From Paracoccaceae bacterium (lineage in GTDB: Bacteria > Pseudomonadota > Alphaproteobacteria > Rhodobacterales > Rhodobacteraceae): a stretch of 6,321 bases of DNA. Below are positions 5,757 to 6,321 of this stretch, one piece after another. The DNA is taken from contig JALSRF010000497.1 in assembly GCA_026984895.1 (NCBI GenBank), positions 1 through 6,321 on the forward strand, given 5' to 3'. Position numbers and translations under genes: made by a program. The notes beneath the pieces are model-generated. The model was not told the DNA's origin and did not search any database. It worked only from the letters and a program-made list of their open reading frames with translations. Within the stretch, counting starts at the first letter, position 1, and the number at the start of each line of letters is the position of its first letter.

Positions 5757-6321
5757 TCAGTTCCCGGCGCTTTCCATGCGCCGGCTCGCCAGAACCCTTT
5801 CCAGCCAGCCGATCGCCATTTCCGGCACCGAACCGAGCAGCAGGTCGGTGTAATCGTCGAACGGCGGCGACAGCACCTGGCTCCTGGCGCCGTAACGCGC
5901 CAGCGATCCCTGATACATCACCGCAATCGAATCGGCGATCGCCTTCACCGTCGCCAGATCGTGGGTGATGAACAGATAGGCCACATCCTCGGCCTTCTGC
6001 AGCCGCAACAGCAGTTTCAGGATGCCGTCGGCCACCAGCGGGTCCAGCGCGCTGGTCACCTCGTCGCAGATGATGAGTTTCGGTTTCGCCGCCAGCGCGC
6101 GGGCAATGCACACCCGCTGCTTCTGCCCGCCCGAAAGCTCGGCCGGGTAGCGGTCGATGAAGCCCCTGCCCATCTCGATTTCATCCAGAAGCTCCTGAAC
6201 GCGCCGGCGTTTTTCGCCGCCCCGCAGCCCGAAGTAGAATTCCAGCGGCCGCCCGATGATGGTGCCCACCGTCTGGCGCGGGTTCATCGCCACATCGGCC
6301 ATCTGGTAGATCATCTGCAAT
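5757..6321 (-). CDS. peptide/nickel-type ABC transporter ATP-binding protein, C-terminal part (5' end outside window)
   Basis: About 187 residues of an ABC ATPase are visible; the start and Walker A lie beyond the right edge. The visible part opens in the Q-loop region (IYQMADVAMNPRQTVG). It then shows the signature LSGGQKQR (visible residues 62-69), Walker B LIICDEVTSALD (82-93) and the H-loop ITHD (His120), all intact. The NPR after the Q-loop and overall pattern match the DppD/DppF/OppF group that energises dipeptide or oligopeptide importers (also nickel or other small solutes) at the inner membrane. The C-terminal tail (VPEMAIGWLERV) replaces the common oligopeptide HPY extension. Fused two-ATPase versions exist in related bacteria, so this could be either a single ATPase or the second half of a fusion. 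The TTG at 6318-6320 is an internal Leu codon, not a start. Permease genes would be expected to the right. Confidence 0.9.
   Translation of the reverse strand, partial: LQMIYQMADVAMNPRQTVGTIIGRPLEFYFGLRGGEKRRRVQELLDEIEMGRGFIDRYPAELSGGQKQRVCIARALAAKPKLIICDEVTSALDPLVADGILKLLLRLQKAEDVAYLFITHDLATVKAIADSIAVMYQGSLARYGARSQVLSPPFDDYTDLLLGSVPEMAIGWLERVLASRRMESAGN

Noticed and set aside
3028..5853. 941-codon open frame on the plus strand across the beta gene, the promoter region and the hydrolase gene
   Set aside because: It runs antisense to one real gene and out of frame through another, crossing the promoter region. It shows no domain and arises from composition.
6318..6320. TTG as the start codon of the ABC ATPase gene
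   Set aside because: The protein would begin at the Q-loop without Walker A. The codon is an internal Leu and the gene continues past the window edge.

Overview
This window is a compact, very GC-rich stretch of bacterial chromosome. Codon third positions are strongly G/C-biased, and the gene content looks like an alphaproteobacterium, most likely Rhodobacterales/Rhodobacteraceae or a close relative. That assignment rests on gene families, composition and one remembered intergenic motif, not on a marker gene.

Layout from left to right: (1) positions 59-214, plus strand, a 51-residue small ORF with a good Shine-Dalgarno site. Its stop codon directly abuts the stop of the convergent operon. (2) Positions 215-4656, minus strand, a two-gene operon for a soluble NAD+-linked molybdenum/tungsten formate dehydrogenase. 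The first gene encodes a fused NuoE/NuoF-like diaphorase subunit (553 aa) and the second the catalytic alpha subunit (927 aa). They are joined by a 4-base ATGA overlap. (3) Positions 4657-4840, a divergent promoter region with a sigma70-type promoter for the operon and a dyad facing the other gene. (4) Positions 4841-5659, plus strand, an endonuclease/exonuclease/phosphatase-family metal-dependent hydrolase. (5) Positions 5660-5756, a convergent intergenic spacer with two GC-rich inverted repeats. (6) Positions 5757 to the right edge, minus strand, the C-terminal part of a peptide-type ABC transporter ATPase whose start lies outside the window.

The formate dehydrogenase genes form one functional unit. 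The alpha subunit should oxidise formate to CO2 at a bis-pterin Mo or W centre with Cys383 as protein ligand. Electrons would pass along its Fe-S clusters to the fused subunit, which carries FMN, one [4Fe-4S] and one [2Fe-2S] cluster and should reduce NAD+. The organisation resembles the two-subunit FDH1 type of Methylobacterium more than the three-subunit FdsGBA type. The hydrolase and the transporter have no evident functional link to formate.

Most of the window is ordinary metabolic DNA. The points worth a second look are the subunit fusion, the missing His-Cys3 cluster motif in the alpha subunit, the absence of fdsC/fdsD after it, the back-to-back stop codons, the unrecognised 51-aa ORF, and a 12-base sequence shared in opposite orientation just upstream of both divergent start codons. 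I saw no RNA gene, CRISPR array, insertion sequence or phage feature, and no gene-free stretch longer than 300 bases.
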